Assembly (NCBI GenBank): GCA_026770585.1
Contig: MU646349.1
Coordinates: 747,760 to 763,137, forward strand
Origin: Baffinella frigidus
Taxonomy: Eukaryota > Cryptophyceae > Cryptomonadales > Baffinellaceae
Length of the DNA: 15,378 nt
Direction: 5' to 3'
Shown here: positions 7,189 through 14,069 of the stretch, in pieces
How positions within the stretch are numbered: the stretch's first letter is position 1
Layout of the letters: every line of letters starts with the position of its first letter
The notes under the pieces: generated by a model
Seen by the model: only the letters and a program-made list of their open reading frames with translations
Databases searched by the model: none
Told to the model about the DNA's origin: nothing
Program-made: the position numbers and the translations under genes

Positions 7189-7462
7189 AGAGACCGGCCC
7201 GTGAGAATCCTCCTAGGCCTCAAGACTGCGATGTCCGACCACGACCAGACCCATGGCCATACGGCTGATGCGAAACAGTTGTTTGGACATACGGCTGATG
7301 TAAGTTGTTTCGCATCAGCCAATGGACATACGGCTGAAACAACAGACCCATGGACATACGGCTGATGCGAAACAGTTGTTTCGCATCAGCCGTATGTCCA
7401 TTGGCTGATGCGAAACAACAGGATTCTCACGGGCCGGTCTCTGTTTCGCATCAGCCAACTTA
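7189..7462. repeat. Large inverted repeat enclosing a GGCTGATGCGAAACA palindromic array
   Basis: A perfect 23-bp pair, 7189-7211 and 7420-7442, brackets at least seven copies of the GGCTGATGCGAAACA / TGTTTCGCATCAGCC motif in both orientations, often joined to CCATGGACATACGG. This can form many alternative hairpins. Confidence 0.88.
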
Positions 7463-7513
7463 CATGCGCCGGCACCTTGGGGTGGGTTTTGTAGCGATCA
7501 TGTTCCACCATTC

Positions 7514-7680
7514 TAGCAGGGTAACTGCCTGAAAATGGGGTAGTTAGGCCTACGGGATTGCCTAGGACCTCCTACCGTAGGCCGCGACTTTTTGGTCCTA
7601 GGATCCCTCGGCCTACGGTAGGAGGTCCTAGGCAATACCGTAGGCTTAACTGCCCCATTTTCAGGCCGTTAGCCTATGAA
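7514..7680. mobile_element. Family 1 hairpin element, copy E, full length with 5-bp target duplication
   Basis: It has (A)GCAGGGTAACTGCCTG, AAAATGGGGTAGTTAGGCC at the left and GGCTTAACTGCCCCATTTTC, AGGCCGTTAGCCTATGA at the right, with the GAGACTTTTT-type loop (here CGACTTTTTGG). ATTCT precedes and ATTCC follows the element. The unoccupied paralogue at 6235-6256 has a single ATTCC at that point. Confidence 0.93.
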
Positions 7681-8066
7681 TTCCCCACCGGATGCGTTCA
7701 CAGACGAATAAGGAATGCCATGTTCCCTGCGGGGAGTGCTGATGATTTTTTGGAGTGCTGATATGGAGACCAACAACCAGATACCTGTCGAAGCTTGCGG
7801 TGCCTCCAATCACGGGCGTGCGCGAGCTCTCGCCCGGCAACGAGGTGCACTCAAACGCCTCTGGTCAAATGTCAAACTGTTCAAATTTCGAAACTGGTCA
7901 AATTCTGAAAAACAATCATTATACGTTTTCCGGATTTTTTCAGAGGGGTCGTTCCCCGTTTCCCGTTTCCTGTTTCGATCTCACGGGACACACGACTTTT
8001 GAATAGTGTTTTCATGCATGACTTCTTCTCCGCCCGAGGCGGACCTGCCCCAGAGTCTGTCTTCAC
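7681..8066. other. Intronic spacer with segmental duplicate copies, no gene supported
   Basis: It contains the ATGGAGACCAACAACCAGAT copy of the segment near 7080, then AT-rich sequence. Open frames of 83-95 codons (7715-8002, 7755-8006) show no splice borders or recognisable protein pattern. A TCCCCGTTTCCCGTTTCCTGTTTCGA tandem lies at about 7952-7978. Confidence 0.4.
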
Positions 8067-8070
8067 ACCC

Positions 8071-8210
8071 TTATCCGGGGAAACTTATTTTTTTTTAGTT
8101 TGATGGCAAGAAAAATTACTACACAAGTGCTTTAATATTACTAATAAGAACGAATTGTGTAGTAATTTTCCTTGCCATCAAACTAAAGAAAAATAGGTTT
8201 CCCCGGATAA
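8071..8210. mobile_element. Palindromic MITE-like element, ATCCGGGGAAAC family, copy 2, with ACCC target duplication
   Basis: The termini TTATCCGGGGAAAC / GTTTCCCCGGATAA are perfect inverted repeats. The inner arms carry GGCAAGAAAAATTACTACAC and the complement. ACCC is found on both sides (8067-8070 and 8211-8214). The paralogous sequence at 7166-7193 has a single ACCC (7177-7180) and no element, which defines the insertion precisely. Confidence 0.95.
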
Positions 8211-8394
8211 ACCCGCCCTCCCAGAGACTTGCCCATGAGAATCTTCCTATGCCTCAAGACTGCGATGCCCGAAATTGCAGTCTTCGAATCCCGCTACAAA
8301 AGTTGACGTCATTATTTATGCGGCCCATTTCTCTGCACACCGCTCCGCCCATCCTCACTAACATCTGGTGCCCGCTGCTCCACGACGCACGCGT

Positions 8395-8475
8395 CCTCCC
8401 TAACAGCTCTTTACTGTCTCCTCCCTAACAGCTCTTTACTGTCTCAACAGCTCTCTACTGTCTCTGTCCCTGCAG
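8395..8475 (+). repeat. Tandem acceptor-like repeats directly before an exon
   Basis: CCTCCCTAACAGCTCTTTACTGTCT is present at 8395-8419 and 8420-8444, and in shortened form at 8445-8463. Each copy has a CTAAC branch-point-like sequence and a CAACAG/TAACAG acceptor-like end. They are followed by CTGTCCCTGCAG (8464-8475), the acceptor that fits the exon at 8476. Confidence 0.85.
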
Positions 8476-8589
8476 GTTTCGTACGCGCTCGGGTCGATCG
8501 TGCTCTCCCACGTCACGATTCCGAGCCAACACCTCATCGTCTCCGTGTCGGGACGCTCGGTGACCGTCAAGGCTACCCGCATCTCCGCG
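8476..8589 (+). CDS. BPI/LBP-like gene, exon with the IPS strands
   Basis: Thirty-eight codons in phase 0: VSYALGSIVLSHVTIPSQHL, then a second half with IVSVSGRSVTVKATRISA. In BPI/LBP/PLTP and their plant and protist relatives, the first barrel strands read 'G-x-x-Y-x-L-x-x-I-x-I-x-x-x-x-(I/L)PSS-x-(I/L)' followed by a strand ending 'I-S-N-A'. Here Y-A-L-G-S-I-V-L, T-I-P-S-Q and ATRISA fall at the same spacing. The acceptor is CCCTGCAG at 8468-8475; the donor is GCG/GTACAA at 8590. It joins in frame to the exon at 10795. A minus-strand frame (8436-8660) overlaps but is a shadow. This piece on its own is moderately diagnostic; in context it is convincing. Confidence 0.8.
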
Positions 8590-8659
8590 GTACAACCACC
8601 AACCACAGTGGTCCGAGCTAGAGCCTCCTTGAGCCTACAGTGATCCACGCCAGTTGCCA

Positions 8660-8820
8660 AACTAGCCCCAAGGACCCTACAGTAGGCCTATGCCTAGGGC
8701 CCTATCGTGGTCCACCAACCCGAATTTTGAGGCGACCTGATGAACTCAGGCAGAGTATATTCGCGGTGTCACCACCTCCATGTGACAAAGCCACAGCAAT
8801 CTCCGCGGTACAACTCAACC
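8660..8820. repeat. Degenerate family 1 remnant and a partial copy of the exon-donor junction
   Basis: AGGACCCTACAGTAGGCCTATGCCTAGGGCCC at about 8671-8702 looks like a decayed family 1 arm. ATCTCCGCGGTACAAC at 8799-8813 repeats the end of the exon and its donor (8581-8595); upstream GTGACAAAGCCACAGC aligns with the exon's GTGACCGTCAAGGCTACCCGC. Confidence 0.6.
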
Positions 8821-8866
8821 ACCTCCCATAAGCCATAAGGTGGACTACTGGATTTCATCGCGGCAG

Positions 8867-8983
8867 GTATTTATGATAAATACCCAAAGGCAACGAAATT
8901 TACTACACAAATCGATCATGCTAGTAGTTATTAAAACATATATGTAGTAATTTTCGTTGCCGTGGCGTATTTATCATAAATAC
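8867..8983. mobile_element. Palindromic MITE-like element with GTATTTATGATAAATAC ends
   Basis: Both ends carry the self-complementary GTATTTAT.ATAAATAC motif. The inner arms contain GGCAACGAAATTTACTACAC and its complement, the same core found in the 1608 and 8071 elements, but the outer ends are unrelated to theirs. Confidence 0.85.
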
Positions 8984-9101
8984 TCGTCCGGATGAGATTG
9001 CCTACGGTAGCACCCGTACAACCACCTCCCTGCGGCGCATTCGCGCAGAGTCACAACCGCACCGCCTGCCCCGCAACAACCACCACCCCATCAGGGTGGA
9101 C

Positions 9102-9367
9102 ACGTTCCGTAGCACCCTACTGTAGTGTAGGGTGCTACGTTCCGTAGCGGTAGTGTAGTGTAGTGTAGTGTGGTGTAGTGTAGTGTAGTGTAGGGTAGGG
9201 TAGTGTAGTGTAGGGTAGGGACCCTACTGTAGTGTAGGGTGCTACGTTAGCACCCTACTGTAGTGTAGGGTGCTACGTTCCGTGCTACGTTCCGTAGCAG
9301 TAGAGTGCTACGTTCCGTAGCACCCTACTGTAACATTTGGCATTCCATCGCACCCTACTGTAGTGCC
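9102..9367. repeat. GTAGCACCCTACTGTAGTGTAGGGTGCTACG palindromic satellite with (TAGTG)n
   Basis: Repeats of ACGTTCCGTAGCACCCTACT with GTAGTGTAGGGTGCTACG, each a hairpin, alternate with a TAGTG/TAGGG pentamer run (about 9150-9225). Single related copies lie near 8997-9010 and 13925-13940. Confidence 0.9.
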
Positions 9368-9368
9368 T

Positions 9369-9390
9369 AGAGAGAGAGAGAGAGAGAGAG
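9369..9390. repeat. (AG)n microsatellite
   Basis: Pure AG run of 22 bases at the end of the satellite. CCTAGAGAG before it and CTCTCTAGAT after it form a small inverted flank. Confidence 0.9.
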
Positions 9391-10076
9391 TTTGTCTACG
9401 GCACTCTCTAGATCCCACGGGTAGGTGTCTTGCCAGGCCGATGTCGAAACCCGCGCCCGGAGGGGGGCGACTACGAAGTTTTCAAGGCCCTGGGTTATAG
9501 GGACTTGTAAAGGCTATTTATTAGCTGGATATACAATCCTTTTAGGGATCTTCACGTCCTGAGTTGCGTCGTTTTCTTTTTACCACTGGAGCCGTCTATG
9601 AGAATATGGGCGCAAGCCTCTCATGGGGAACGCGTCACTTTCCTTGGGGGTCGCGTCGCAACGACCAAGAAGACGCGTTAAAAAAACACAAAAACACTTT
9701 TGCGTCTATTTATTCGAAAGGAGTTACAACAACTAACTTTTGTGTGGTAAATAGTCCATTGATTCGAAATCCATTAATGCTAGCTAATAAGGTTGCATGT
9801 AAACAGCACACCAGTTACTATTCTTTTATATCCCCGACCGGTGAGATTTCATGGCTGTTCGCCTTCATCATGTCTCCGAGAGGACGTGACTTACGGACGC
9901 GATGCTGTCGGATAATCCGACATCGACTAGAGCCATTGGATTCTCGTAGTTTCCCGGCCCCGGGCGCGGAGTGCACGATTCGCACCAGGAAATCCGCTGG
10001 CAGAACCTCGGTAGCCCGAGAGATGAGAATCTGATGTAGGGGCACGCCAGGGCACAGTCGACTTATGGCGTGTTCC
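9391..10076. other. Low-repeat intronic stretch with one 156-codon open frame
   Basis: This is the longest part of the window without recognisable repeats. A + frame is open from 9564 to 10034. Its translation has no signal peptide, no family pattern that I recognise, and no tell-tale splice borders. A frame of this length is expected about once by chance in 15 kb read in six frames at this composition. I therefore record it as an open frame only. Confidence 0.3.
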
Positions 10077-10640
10077 CCGGGTGAGAATCAACTTTACGCG
10101 TAGATGGACTCGACAAAGAAAATTCCCCGTGTGACATGGCGGGAGTCTAGTGCAATGCCGTTTTCCTTACTGTAGAAATGGGCTCCGCGCGGATTTCTAA
10201 AACGTGAGGTGAGGAGGTCAGGAACGTCTTTTTGAGAAAAAATCGTCGAAAATGAACTTTTGTGCTATCTTGAGGGTGGTTGATTCTATTTTAGGCATCT
10301 TGCCCATGCCTAAGATAGCATAAAAGTTCGTTTTCGACGTTTTTTTCTCGAAAAGACGTTTTTCCTGACCTGACCTTGAATCCGCGCGGAGCCCATTTCT
10401 ACAATACCTGGGATGAGACTTCGTCTTCTTCTTTATTACTCTCGATACAGGTCCTAGATAGGCCCTTTAGCCTTGAGTTGAGTGATACAATGTCTATGAG
10501 CCTCAAGAACGAGCCCGTACCTGGGATGAGAGTGTCCACTTAGGGCGAGAATCAACTTTACGCGTAGACGGACTCGACAAAGAAATTTCCCGTGTGACAT
10601 GGCGGGAGTCTGGTGCGATTCCACGCCGGTTTTCCTACGT
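10077..10640. repeat. Direct repeats GAGAATCAACTTTACGCGTAGA... around a hairpin element
   Basis: GAGAATCAACTTTACGCGTA, GACTCGACAAAG and GTGTGACATGGCGGGAGTCT occur at 10083-10151 and again at 10549-10613 in the same orientation. The second copy continues GCCGGTTTTCCTACGTGAGA where the first has GCCGTTTTCCTTAC and then the hairpin element at 10171. Confidence 0.85.
10171..10403. mobile_element. Palindromic MITE-like element, TGT(A/C)GAAATGGGCTCCGCGC family, copy 1
   Basis: TGTAGAAATGGGCTCCGCGC at the left and its complement at the right end. The inner arms match along most of the length (CTTTTTGAGAAAAAATCGTCGAAAA and complement; GTGCTATCTT / AAGATAGCA). The paralogous repeat near 10630 appears to lack it. 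Copy 2 is at 11233-11434. Confidence 0.92.
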
Positions 10641-10653
10641 GAGATGAGAGTGT

Positions 10654-10780
10654 CCACTTAGCAGCCACCGGTGTCTTTCACGCCCGGATTCCCGGGTGAG
10701 ATCTGCTGACTTTTGGCGTGTTTCCCGGGTCAAAATCAACTTTGGACAGCTTCCAGAAGTCGCCGGTGGCTGCTAAGTGG
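10654..10780. repeat. 20-bp inverted repeat just upstream of an exon
   Basis: CCACTTAGCAGCCACCGGTG at 10654-10673 and CGCCGGTGGCTGCTAAGTGG at 10761-10780 are complementary at 19 of 20 positions. The right arm ends 14 nt before the exon at 10795. Confidence 0.85.
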
Positions 10781-10794
10781 CGCGGGGGGGGCAG

Positions 10795-10872
10795 GCGCTG
10801 AAAAACTTCACGTGGATCTACAAGCAGAAGGGGTTTCCGTGGCTGAAAGACTCTGGGTCCGCGGACGCCGAG
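10795..10872 (+). CDS. BPI/LBP-like gene, exon with W-I-Y and DSG motifs
   Basis: Twenty-six codons, phase 0 on both sides: ALKNFTWIYKQKGFPWLKDS then GSADAE. In the family, the strand after 'ISNA' reads '(G/N)-x-W-x-Y ... D-x-G-x-x-D-x-x-V-E-G'. Here TWIYKQK, LKDSGSADAE and the next exon's VEG reproduce this order and spacing exactly. The acceptor is GGGGGGGGCAG (10794); the donor is GAG/GTACTG at 10873. The exon is too short for any ORF-length criterion and was found by reading frames around the motif. Part of it, GACTCTGGGTCCGCGGAC (10849-10866), has an exact inverted copy at 11024-11041. I am confident of this exon because it fills the gap between its neighbours precisely. Confidence 0.85.
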
Positions 10873-11230
10873 GTACTGTCCACAGAAACCGGATTTATTG
10901 TTGAAATATTATGATATTTTCCAAATCGGCAACTTTTGGAGAGTTTCTCAGGGAAAAGGACCATCGGAATGACTTACGAAATCATCCGATTGCCCTGCGT
11001 CGGTGCTGCCCCAGAGTCTTTCAGTCCGCGGACCCAGAGTCAACTTTGGACAGCTTCCAGACGTCACCGGTGGCTTCTCAGGCAAAAGGACCATCGAGGG
11101 GCTGTCCGCAGAAACCGGATTTATTGTCGAAATGTTATGATATTTACCGAATCGGCTACTTTTGGAGAGTTTCTCAGGCAAAAGCACCATCGAAATGACT
11201 CACGAAATCATCCGAGTGCCCTGCGTCGCT
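10873..11230. repeat. Intronic repeat block: two copies of a unit of about 140 bp
   Basis: AGAAACCGGATTTATTG, TTATGATATTT, TCGGC.ACTTTTGGAGAGTTT, CTCAGG.AAA and CCATCG.AATGAC.. ACGAAATCATCCGA follow one another at 10882-10995 and 11110-11216. The intervening piece has GTCAACTTTGGACAGCTTCC (11039-11058), which also precedes the exon at 10734-10753. A third, element-split copy lies at 11608-11880. Confidence 0.88.
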
Positions 11231-11232
11231 CT

Positions 11233-11434
11233 TGTCGAAATGGGCTCCGCGCGGAAAAAATCGAGGTCAGGTCAGCAACATTTTGCAAAAAAAATGCCTT
11301 TTTGTGTCATCTTATGGGTGGGAGATGCTATTTTGAGATAAAAACCATGCCTAAGATAGCATCAAAGTCCATTTTTTGGAAATTTTCCTGATTTCCTGAC
11401 CTGGCCTCGATTCCGCGCGAAGCCCATTTCGACA
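11233..11434. mobile_element. TGT(A/C)GAAATGGGCTCCGCGC family, copy 2
   Basis: TGTCGAAATGGGCTCCGCGC at the left and the complement (one mismatch, GCGCGAAGCCC) at the right. The inner GGTCAGGTCAG / CTGACCTGGCC arms and the ATGCCTAAGATAGCAT stretch are shared with copy 1. It lies directly after the second repeat unit and 26 nt before another hairpin element. Confidence 0.9.
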
Positions 11435-11459
11435 ATACCCCGCGTCGTGTGGCCTAGTG

Positions 11460-11598
11460 CACTGCCAGGGTAGAGTTTTTGTGTTCGTCAACTCGAGGCG
11501 AAAATCGTTTTTTGAAGTACCCAATCTGGGTACCTCGTTTCTAAGTTGATAGATTTTGCGAGTGAATTGACTTTTACAAAATCTGCGGCCTGGCAGTG
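11460..11598. mobile_element. CACTGCCAGG-family hairpin element, copy 2, with TAGTG target duplication
   Basis: Perfect terminal CACTGCCAGG / CCTGGCAGTG, inner TCAACTCG.GGCGAAAATCG and complement, and centre GTACCCAATCTGGGTAC. TAGTG stands on both sides (11455-11459 and 11599-11603), a clean 5-bp duplication. Confidence 0.92.
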
Positions 11599-11607
11599 TA
11601 GTGGCAC

Positions 11608-11880
11608 GTTATGATATTTACCAAATCGGCTACTTTTGGAGAGTTTCTCAGGCAAACCACACGAGGCTATCCATGCGAACAGATTCATAAGTTAATTATT
11701 GGATTATTGCCCAGGAAACACGCCAAAAGTCAGCATTGGGTCACGTTTCCGTACGGACATCCGTGCGGAAACGTGATCATTTCCCCACACATTTCAAAAT
11801 GTTCTTTTATTCTGTTCGCATGGATAGCCTCGTGTGGAAAGGACCATCGAAATGACTTACGAAATCATCCGATTGCCCTG
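11608..11880. repeat. Third copy of the intronic repeat unit, interrupted by a hairpin element
   Basis: GTTATGATATTTACC, AATCGGCTACTTTTGGAGAG, TTTCTCAGGCAAA lead to the element at 11657. AAAGGACCATCGAAATGACT, TACGAAATCATCCGATTGCC resume at 11838. The undisturbed units at 11072-11090 and 11150-11200 show the empty site. Confidence 0.9.
11657..11837. mobile_element. CCACACGAGGCTATC hairpin element, copy 1 (181 bp)
   Basis: Terminal CCACACGAGGCTATCCATGC and its complement, inner GAACAGA.T.A.AA arms, and central CACGTTTCCGTACGGACATC hairpin. The element splits the repeat unit between GGCAAA and AAAGGACC. No long target duplication is visible (2 bp at most beyond the original four A). Copy 2, inverted, is at 15076-15256 with the same length. 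Confidence 0.93.
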
Positions 11881-11913
11881 AGTCGTCTGGCGTACGGTAC
11901 ATTATAATGTTGA

Positions 11914-12135
11914 CCCTTGAAAATATCTAGCTTCGGCTGGTCGATATATTCACCATTCAAAACATCCAGTTGATAATATCTAGCTTTGAGACATCTAGTT
12001 GATAACATTTAGTATCTAGTTGAAACATCTAGTTGATAATATCTAGCTTGGAAAAACATCTAGTTGATAATATCTAGTTGAAAACATCTAGTTGATAATA
12101 TCTAGTTTTGAACATCTAGTTGAACCCAGCTAGCT
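11914..12135. repeat. AACATCTAGTTGATAATATCTAGC minisatellite
   Basis: Around eight units of 20-25 bp built from CATCTAGTTGATAATATCTAG with deletions. AT-rich against a mixed background. Confidence 0.93.
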
Positions 12136-12178
12136 GTGGTTGGTCGGAGCTGTCCTAGCGAAAGAGTTGACGCCGGAA

Positions 12179-12346
12179 TTAATAGGGTAACGGCCTGAAA
12201 ATGGGGTAGTTAGGCCTACGGCGTTGCCTAGGACCTCCTACCGTACGCCGAGACTTTTCGGTCCTAGGATCCCTCGGCCTACGGTAGGAGGTCCTAGGCA
12301 ATGCCGCAGGCCTAACCACCCCATTTTCAGGCCGTTAGCCTATGAA
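12179..12346. mobile_element. Family 1 hairpin element, copy F, full length
   Basis: TTAATAGGGTAACGGCCTGA, ATGGGGTAGTTAGGCCTACG at the left; CAGGCCTAACCACCCCATTT, TCAGGCCGTTAGCCTATGA at the right; GAGACTTTTCGGTCCTAGG loop. Flanks GAATT and ATGTT do not form a clear duplication. Confidence 0.93.
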
Positions 12347-12459
12347 TGTTATGCTCCCCTATGCATCCTCCCTACTGAACTACGCGGAATCGCTCGGTCG
12401 AAAATAGGAATAGCGGTCAGTTCACAATGTGCGACTACTTTTGGAGAGAACTCGATTTG

Positions 12460-12494
12460 TTAACTACCCCATTTTCAGGACGTTAGCCTATGAG
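12460..12494. mobile_element. Family 1 element, solo right end
   Basis: TTAACTACCCCATTTTCAGG, ACGTTAGCCTATGA without any arm to its left. A fragment about 115 bp downstream of full copy F. Confidence 0.8.
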
Positions 12495-12689
12495 AATGCC
12501 GCCGCTGGGAGTCCTAGCAGTTGTCATCAAACGGGAAACGACCCCTCTCGAAAACGAACCAAGTTACTTCGTTTAGTGACCGTTAATATTTCACCAACTC
12601 GTGACCGTCGATATTTCACCAACGTCTCGGATGCGGGGGTGGTGCTGCGGTGACTCATCCGATTCATCTCACTCATGCTCGTGTAGGGT

Positions 12690-12770
12690 GGAGTTATCGG
12701 AGTTGAGCCGATAAGTTGTCGGCCATATCGGCTCATATCAGCGTTCCAGCCGTTAACAGCCGATAACTCC
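12690..12770. repeat. Imperfect hairpin GGAGTTATCGG...CCGATAACTCC
   Basis: An 11-bp perfect outer stem, with TTGAGCCGATA and TATCGGCTCA nested inside, gives alternative pairing. It lacks the long arms of the other elements. Confidence 0.7.
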
Positions 12771-12790
12771 CTCTCCCAAGGCGCCTTCCT

Positions 12791-13200
12791 AGAGGTGCTT
12801 TTTTGAGGGGGGGTTGGTCCTAGGAGGAGGTGGAAATTCACTCCTGCTCGTGTGCCAAACGGTAGCGCCTGCCGCACAGTGTGTCAAAAGGCAGCGGGTC
12901 ACACCTGCCGTCAACTGATGGTCAAAAGGGGGGCAAGTGATGGTCAAATCTCCCTTTCGACGCTAAGGTAGGTAGATCCGGTTGTACATTTAGGTCCTTA
13001 GTTAAGAAGCACTTAGTTCGAGCCCTCTCTGGACGCTTTAAGTTTACGGTCCGACGTCATAAGTTCAATAAAAGTCTCTTCTCTTTTCTTTTCAGCCCGA
13101 GGGTCACACCTGCCAGCCCGATGCTGGGGATACTACCCCAATAGGATAATCCACTCACCCTCATAGCCTCGTGAGGGGGAGTCTGGGGATGCTACCCCGT
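12791..13200. other. Intronic stretch without recognised gene
   Basis: Short repeats only: GGTCACACCTGCC at about 12897-12909 and 13102-13114; GATGGTCAAA at about 12917-12926 and 12939-12948; GGGGATACTACCCCA / GGGGATGCTACCCCG at about 13125-13139 and 13184-13198. An ATTTCTTTTCAG-like acceptor (TTTTCTTTTCAG, to 13096) is followed by a frame that soon stops. Confidence 0.4.
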
Positions 13201-13204
13201 GTAA

Positions 13205-13316
13205 GATGACCGGAGTGACTTTACACAGGCCGATGACCGGAGTGACTTTACACAGGCCGATGACCGGAGTGACTTTACACAGGCCGATGACCGGAGTGAC
13301 TTTACACAGCCCGATG
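13205..13316. repeat. Four tandem copies of a 27-bp unit
   Basis: GATGACCGGAGTGACTTTAC, ACAGGCC repeats at 13205, 13232, 13259 and 13286 with one substitution (GCCC) in the last copy, then a partial GATG. Because 27 is divisible by three, both strands give open repetitive frames. No coding role is inferred. Confidence 0.97.
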
Positions 13317-13338
13317 TCTCTCGAGCATGTCATGTCGA

Positions 13339-13440
13339 CGCTCTCGGTGGAGCTCGGCACACATAAGACAGTCAAAGCCAGAATCTGGCCTCGGGTTCAG
13401 GTCACAGTTCTTACAACCTTTGAAGTTGTTCCCTCTCGAC
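13339..13440 (+). repeat. Dispersed repeat copy, left arm of an inverted pair around an exon
   Basis: CGCTCTCGGTGGAGC.CGGCACACATAAGACAGTCAAAGCCAGAATCTGG and the rest to CCCTCTCGAC match the reverse complement of 14471-14572 at about 93% by eye. The pair brackets the exon at 13723-13839. Open frames on the facing strands encode similar peptides, but the differences fall as often on first/second as on third positions. Confidence 0.9.
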
Positions 13441-13458
13441 CCGGCGGTGCGAATCTAA

Positions 13459-13562
13459 GAAACATACCAGAATATGTCCCAACATTTATGTCCCAACATC
13501 TCTGGGAACATACCAGAATATGTCCCAACATGTCTCTAGGAACATACCAGAATATGTCCCAC
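13459..13562. repeat. AACATACCAGAATATGTCCC minisatellite
   Basis: Three copies of AACATACCAGAATATGTCCC (a unit that is itself partly palindromic, ATACC..ATAT), spaced by AACAT(C/G)TCT.(G/A)G. Confidence 0.9.
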
Positions 13563-13722
13563 GTGCATCCTATGTTTTAGGTTGGTTCTATACAAAACAT
13601 AGCACATCCATAACATACCACAAACCAAAGCCCAACACGGCATACAAAGCGGGACACGTTCTAGTAAATTCCGAAATAAAATAGATCCCGAAATGAATGA
13701 AATCAATCCCGAAATGTAACAG

Positions 13723-13839
13723 GTGGAAGGTGTCTCGCTCTGGCTCTCCTTTGAAGCCGCCGACCCCCGCCGGAAAGGGGACGGGCCAGTGGAGGGGGCG
13801 GACGGGGGGGGGGCTGCGGCGGGGGCGGGGGAGCTGCGT
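13723..13839 (+). CDS. BPI/LBP-like gene, exon with VEG-x-S-L strand and Gly-rich insert
   Basis: Thirty-nine codons, phase 0 on both sides: VEGVSLWLSFEAADPRRKGD then a GPVEGADGGGAAAGAG stretch and ELR. 'V-E-G-(L/M/V)-S-(L/I)-x-(V/A)-x-(L/F)-x-L' followed by a short charged loop is the strand that follows DSG in BPI and LBP. Animal members then have a cysteine-containing segment; here there is a glycine/alanine-rich, GC-rich loop and no cysteine. The acceptor is AATGTAACAG (13722); the donor CGT/GTGAGT at 13840 is the best consensus donor in the window. It joins in phase to 14605, giving GELRVKIKSLEI. An open frame continues past the donor into repeat sequence and should be ignored. Confidence 0.85.
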
Positions 13840-13855
13840 GTGAGTCATTCGAACC

Positions 13856-13945
13856 GCAACAGGGTGAGGCCCATAGGGGTGGACACCCTGATTCCGGCCG
13901 TTCCGTAGCCCCCTATGGTGTTGCGTACGGTAGCACCCTGCGGTT
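13856..13945. repeat. Imperfect palindrome around CCATAGGGG / CCCCTATGG with satellite-like GGTAGCACCC
   Basis: CCCATAGGGGTGGACACCC and CCGTAGCCCCCTATGG are inverted. TACGGTAGCACCC relates to the satellite at 9102-9367. Confidence 0.6.
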
Positions 13946-14041
13946 GTTCACCCTTATGTCTGTATTAGGGTGTCCACCCTTATGTCTGTATTAGGTTGTC
14001 CACCCTTATGTATGTATTAGGTTGTCCACCCTTATGTCCGC
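13944..14041. repeat. 26-bp minisatellite TTGTCCACCCTTATGTCTGTATTAGG, 3.8 copies
   Basis: Units start at 13944, 13970, 13996 and 14022 (the last partial), with three single-base variants. Confidence 0.95.
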
Positions 14042-14069
14042 GGTGGTCTTGAATTGTGTTCCCGAATCA

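Noticed and set aside
8436-8660. Minus-strand ORF of 74 codons
   Set aside because: It is the antisense shadow of the + strand IPS exon.
9564-10034. 156-codon + strand ORF in the least repetitive stretch
   Set aside because: No family pattern, signal peptide or splice border seen, and about one such ORF is expected by chance. Kept only as an open frame.
13205-13316. CRISPR-like array
   Set aside because: The 27-bp units are directly adjacent with no spacers, and the window is eukaryotic.
13840-13908. Continuation of the VEG exon frame past GTGAGT
   Set aside because: The consensus donor, the phase match with 14605 and entry into a palindromic repeat all argue that this is intron.
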